From Botryococcus braunii (lineage: Eukaryota > Chlorophyta > Trebouxiophyceae), in assembly GCA_002005505.1 (NCBI GenBank), contig MVGU01000871.1, positions 252,501 to 262,500 of the forward strand: a stretch of 10,000 nucleotides of DNA, read 5' to 3'. The notes under the pieces were generated by a model. The model ran no database searches. It was given only the letters and a program-made list of their open reading frames with translations, and was not told the DNA's origin. Below, in pieces: positions 7,987 to 10,000 of the stretch. Position 1 is the first letter of the stretch. Each line of letters opens with the position of its first letter. The translations under genes were made by a program, and so were the position numbers.

Positions 7987-8406
7987 AAGGAGGCCCATAG
8001 ATATGTTAGCCTAAGGCTTTGACATCCCTTGGCCAGCTTCCCAACAGGAGGACCCTCAAAGTCTGACGCACTCCGCTTCAACCACACGTCGAGCAAAGCC
8101 TTCCATGTCAACCACACATCAAGCCAAAAAACCCCCGTTGAATCAAACCCCACTATTATTGGCCTTGACACAGGGTTTCCACTGGAAACCCTGCACGTGC
8201 ACCTGACGAGGCCACTGAGAGGCTCAGTGAGGAGTCCGTTGCCGAACACAAACATAGCCCGCGGCCACAACTGTTGGCACAATTATTGTCACAATTGTGA
8301 ACATTGCAGGGCTCATCTGATGCAACCACGCCCCTCTCAAACCGCCTTCGCATTGGAGACGACTGCACTGCTAGGCTGCAGTACGCCCGTACGGTTCGGT
8401 TGCCAC
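7987..8406. other. No gene assigned; direct and inverted repeats
   Basis: TCAACCACACGTCGAGC (8078-8094) is repeated at 8108-8124 with two changes, a 30 bp period. Perfect inverted repeats follow: CAGGGTTTCC/GGAAACCCTG (8171-8193), TGCACGTGCA (8192-8201), CACTGAG/CTCAGTG (8213-8229) and TCACAATTGTGA (8289-8300). Open frames exist on both strands (plus 8029-8478, minus 7974-8282), but no family or splice evidence supports them. Confidence 0.45.
8171..8193. repeat. 10 bp-arm hairpin with 3 nt loop
   Basis: CAGGGTTTCC (8171-8180), loop ACT, GGAAACCCTG (8184-8193). The arms are perfect and half GC, so the structure would be stable as RNA or cruciform DNA. No U-run follows on either strand. Confidence 0.8.
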
Positions 8407-9035
8407 TCAAACCGTCCCCACTGCTTGCGAGCGTTTTGGCCGATAGGCTCGATCGAACGCTTCGCTACGACGTCGTGACGTCCACAATGGTATACCGGGA
8501 GAGAATTTTTTCACATCCTCATGGGCTGGAATCGAACCCCCCCCCTCCGCATCAAGAACCTGCCCGCCTTCCGGACGCGCCCACACAAACCGACCGGGAA
8601 CTCGCAGACCGCTGTCACTTATATTGCCATCGCCCGCACCCGTGCCCGTACCGCCACCTTCCTCACAGCTGGCATCCGTTCTCAGCATCGCATGTCCCGG
8701 GCAGGACTCGGGGGGAATCGATCTCCCCACCTCCTCCGCACCGAGGATCTCCCCGCCTTCCGGGCGTGCCCACACGATCCGACTGGGAACCCGCAGCCCG
8801 CTGTCGCTCACATTGACAATACTGGCACCGCCCTCGCCCTCGCCTGTACAGGAAACCGCATCGGAGCTGGCATCCATCCTAGCCGTGTGTCCCGGCCAGG
8901 GCTCGGGCGTTTGCGGAGTCGGTGTCTTGTCACTGGAGGCCCTCCTGGCCACCGAGAGTGCGGGCTTTTTGACGTCCGGCGTGATTGGTGAAGACCAAGG
9001 CGAATCCGGCATCGCCCCCTCCTGAGTGGGAGACC
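8407..9035 (-). CDS. Exon of unrecognised protein with two 62-65 aa repeats
   Basis: Minus-strand open frame from an acceptor GCGCGTTTCAG (AG at 9037-9036) to a TGA at 8409-8407. It encodes about 208 residues. The first part is rich in Ser, Pro and Thr. Two tandem repeats follow: copy I (codons 8907-8713, 65 residues) and copy II (8712-8527, 62 residues). Each has PGHxxRxDAS or a close form, a Gly/Glu or Gly/Thr-rich linker, then SDSGLRVPxRxVWARPEGG and an acidic turn ending in SIP. Over 27 aligned core codons the copies differ nine times at third positions, five at first and one at second, and replacements are mostly conservative. This pattern shows selection on this frame. The frame joins the upstream exon 9902-10000 in phase 1. 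An internal ATG at 9012 could start a shorter protein. The last 35 or so residues look less convincing, and a donor (CCG followed by GTATAC, near 8496) could end the exon earlier. The family is not recognised. Confidence 0.65.
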
Positions 9036-9045
9036 CTGAAACGCG

Positions 9046-9066
9046 CCCCCCCCCCCCACACACACA
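9046..9066. repeat. C12 run followed by (CA)n
   Basis: C12 (9046-9057) is followed by ACACACACA. It lies directly upstream (minus strand) of the predicted acceptor. Such runs often vary in length by replication or sequencing slippage. Confidence 0.9.
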
Positions 9067-9224
9067 ATGGTCCTTTGTATTTCTTTAGAAGTTTTAAAAC
9101 AACCTTCACTTGCTAAATCGCTTTGCAAACACCTTCACGTGCTAAATCACGCCACGCACACATAACGCTCATGACTCTCCATCTTCTCCAAACGCTCGTG
9201 CATACTACTATTGCTTCTCCATTA

Positions 9225-9740
9225 CTTCCTCCTCCTCCTCTGCCTCACCCTCCCCATCCTCCTCCGCCCTTCCACTCTACCTCCTCCTCCTCCCCACTGC
9301 CCCCTCCTCCTCCAGCCCCGCCCTCCCCTTCCTCCCCCACTCTTCTACTCCTCCTTCCCCACTGCCCCCCTCCTCCTCCACTATTCCACTCCTCCTCCTC
9401 CTCCTCCCCAGTGCCCCCCTCCTCCTCCAGCCCCACCCTCCCCATCCCACTCCACTCTTCTACTCCACCTCCTCCTTCCCCACTGCCCCCTCCTCCTCCA
9501 GCCCCATCCTCCTCCACTCTTCTACTGCACCTCCATCTTCCCCACTGCCCCCTCCTCCTCCAGCCCCACCCTCCCCATCCCACTCCACTCTTCTACTCCA
9601 CCTCCTTCCCCACCTCCCACCTCCTCCTCTGCAGGAGCATCCACACCCACCCTCCCCATCCTCCACTCTTTTACTCCTCCTCCCCCTCCTTCCCCACTGC
9701 CCTCCTCCTCTACCCCCCTCCCCATCCTCTCACTCCGCTC
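9225..9740. repeat. CCT/GGA polypyrimidine minisatellite
   Basis: About 500 bp of almost pure pyrimidine on the plus strand. A landmark CCCCACTGCC or variant recurs at 9292, 9357, 9406, 9478, 9540 and again near 9695, with early spacings of 65, 49, 72 and 62 bp. Between landmarks are CTCCTCCTCCAGCCCC, CACTCTTCTACTCC and variable CCT triplets. It gives a long plus-strand Pro/Leu/Ser frame beginning with TTG and Gly/Glu frames on the minus strand; none is taken as a gene. Long homopurine-homopyrimidine DNA with mirror symmetry can form triplexes. Confidence 0.92.
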
Positions 9741-9901
9741 CTCCTGGCCGACCCCTCCCAACTCCCTAACACTCTCGTCCCTCGCTCCTCTTCCGCCTCC
9801 TCCTCCCCCTCCTTCCCCCTCCCCCTCCTCCTGGCCCACCCCCCCACCCGCCTACTGCGCAACCCTCACAGACCACCACGCCACGCGCCGGGGCCCCTCA
9901 C

Positions 9902-10000
9902 CCGGGGCGGACACCCCCTGCGCGTCCTCGTTGTCCAGATCCTCGTAGTGCACCTCCGGGAGCTGCTGCACGCCGCGGTCCGCGCTCTCCGAGTCTATCG
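9902..10000 (-). CDS. Partial exon of the same minus-strand gene
   Basis: It enters from the right edge and is read as IDSESADRGVQQLPEVHYED, then LDNEDAQGVSAP. Composition is acidic and codons favour G or C at the third position. It ends at GCCCCGG followed by GTGAGGGG, a good donor, leaving one base of a codon. The downstream exon at 9035 begins with the two bases that complete a glycine codon. Reading through the donor instead reaches a TAG near 9849-9851. The start lies outside the window, so the N-terminus is unknown. The peptide looks like disordered, acidic sequence and gives no functional clue. Confidence 0.6.

Larger units (their letters stand above)
9036..9901 (-). other. Predicted intron, about 866 bp
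   Basis: It joins the GTGAGG donor (GT at 9901-9900) to the GTTTCAG acceptor (AG at 9037-9036). It is mostly a GGA-rich (minus strand) minisatellite. The 3' end is unusual: the acceptor is preceded by GTGTGTGTGTG and G12 rather than a pyrimidine tract. That weakens the boundary. A second AG (CTCCCACTCAG, near 9024) exists but leads to an early stop. Confidence 0.45.

Noticed and set aside
8171..8193. Bacterial-type terminator
   Set aside because: The hairpin has no following T-run on either strand, and the context is eukaryotic.
8527..8545. tRNA T-arm-like GGTTCGATTCC on the minus strand
   Set aside because: The flanking bases do not form a T stem, and no anticodon or acceptor stem is present. 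The sequence is explained by the SIP codons of the repeat protein.
8304..8991. Plus-strand ORFs over the 186 bp duplication
   Set aside because: Differences between the duplicate copies fall mostly at first codon positions in the plus frame and at third positions in the minus frame, so the plus ORFs are taken as antisense shadows.
9211..9948. 245-codon plus-strand proline-rich ORF
   Set aside because: It begins with TTG rather than ATG, consists almost wholly of the CCT minisatellite, and overlaps a better-supported minus-strand exon at 9902-9948.

Overview
This 10 kb window is nuclear DNA of a eukaryote. It has no long intact ORF, very long dinucleotide microsatellites, several families of minisatellites, homopolymer runs, and short open stretches bounded by GT/AG splice signals. 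Base composition looks balanced, near half GC. Nothing identifies the species. Repeat-rich, intron-rich DNA of this kind occurs in brown algae and other stramenopiles, and also in some animals, dinoflagellates and green algae, so the lineage is left open.

Layout: 1-640 holds two minisatellites (53 bp and 20 bp units). 736-1665 holds two candidate plus-strand exons joined in phase by a GT-AG intron whose 3' end is a strong TTTC pyrimidine tract. 1700-3940 is mostly non-genic: (TG)69, a CT/TG compound microsatellite, a palindrome cluster, a C14 run, diverged tandem repeats, and (TC)52(AC)15. A small candidate exon (3984-4060) follows. 4778-5045 is a 38 bp minisatellite. 5494-5697 has splice-like signals around a short open frame. 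6029-6485 has two weak minus-strand candidate exons for a membrane protein. 6567-8300 is gene-poor and unusually rich in perfect inverted repeats.

The best-supported gene is on the minus strand at the right edge. An exon enters the window at 10000 and ends at a GTGAGG donor. An intron of about 866 bp, filled with a CCT/GGA minisatellite, follows. A second exon (9035 to 8407) continues in matching phase and encodes two tandem copies of a 62-65 residue repeat. The repeat copies differ mainly at third codon positions in this frame, which is direct evidence that it is translated. The family is not recognised.

No rRNA, tRNA, CRISPR array, complete transposon or recognisable metabolic gene was found. 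Apart from the right-edge gene, the gene calls are tentative exon fragments, and no functional link between them can be shown.
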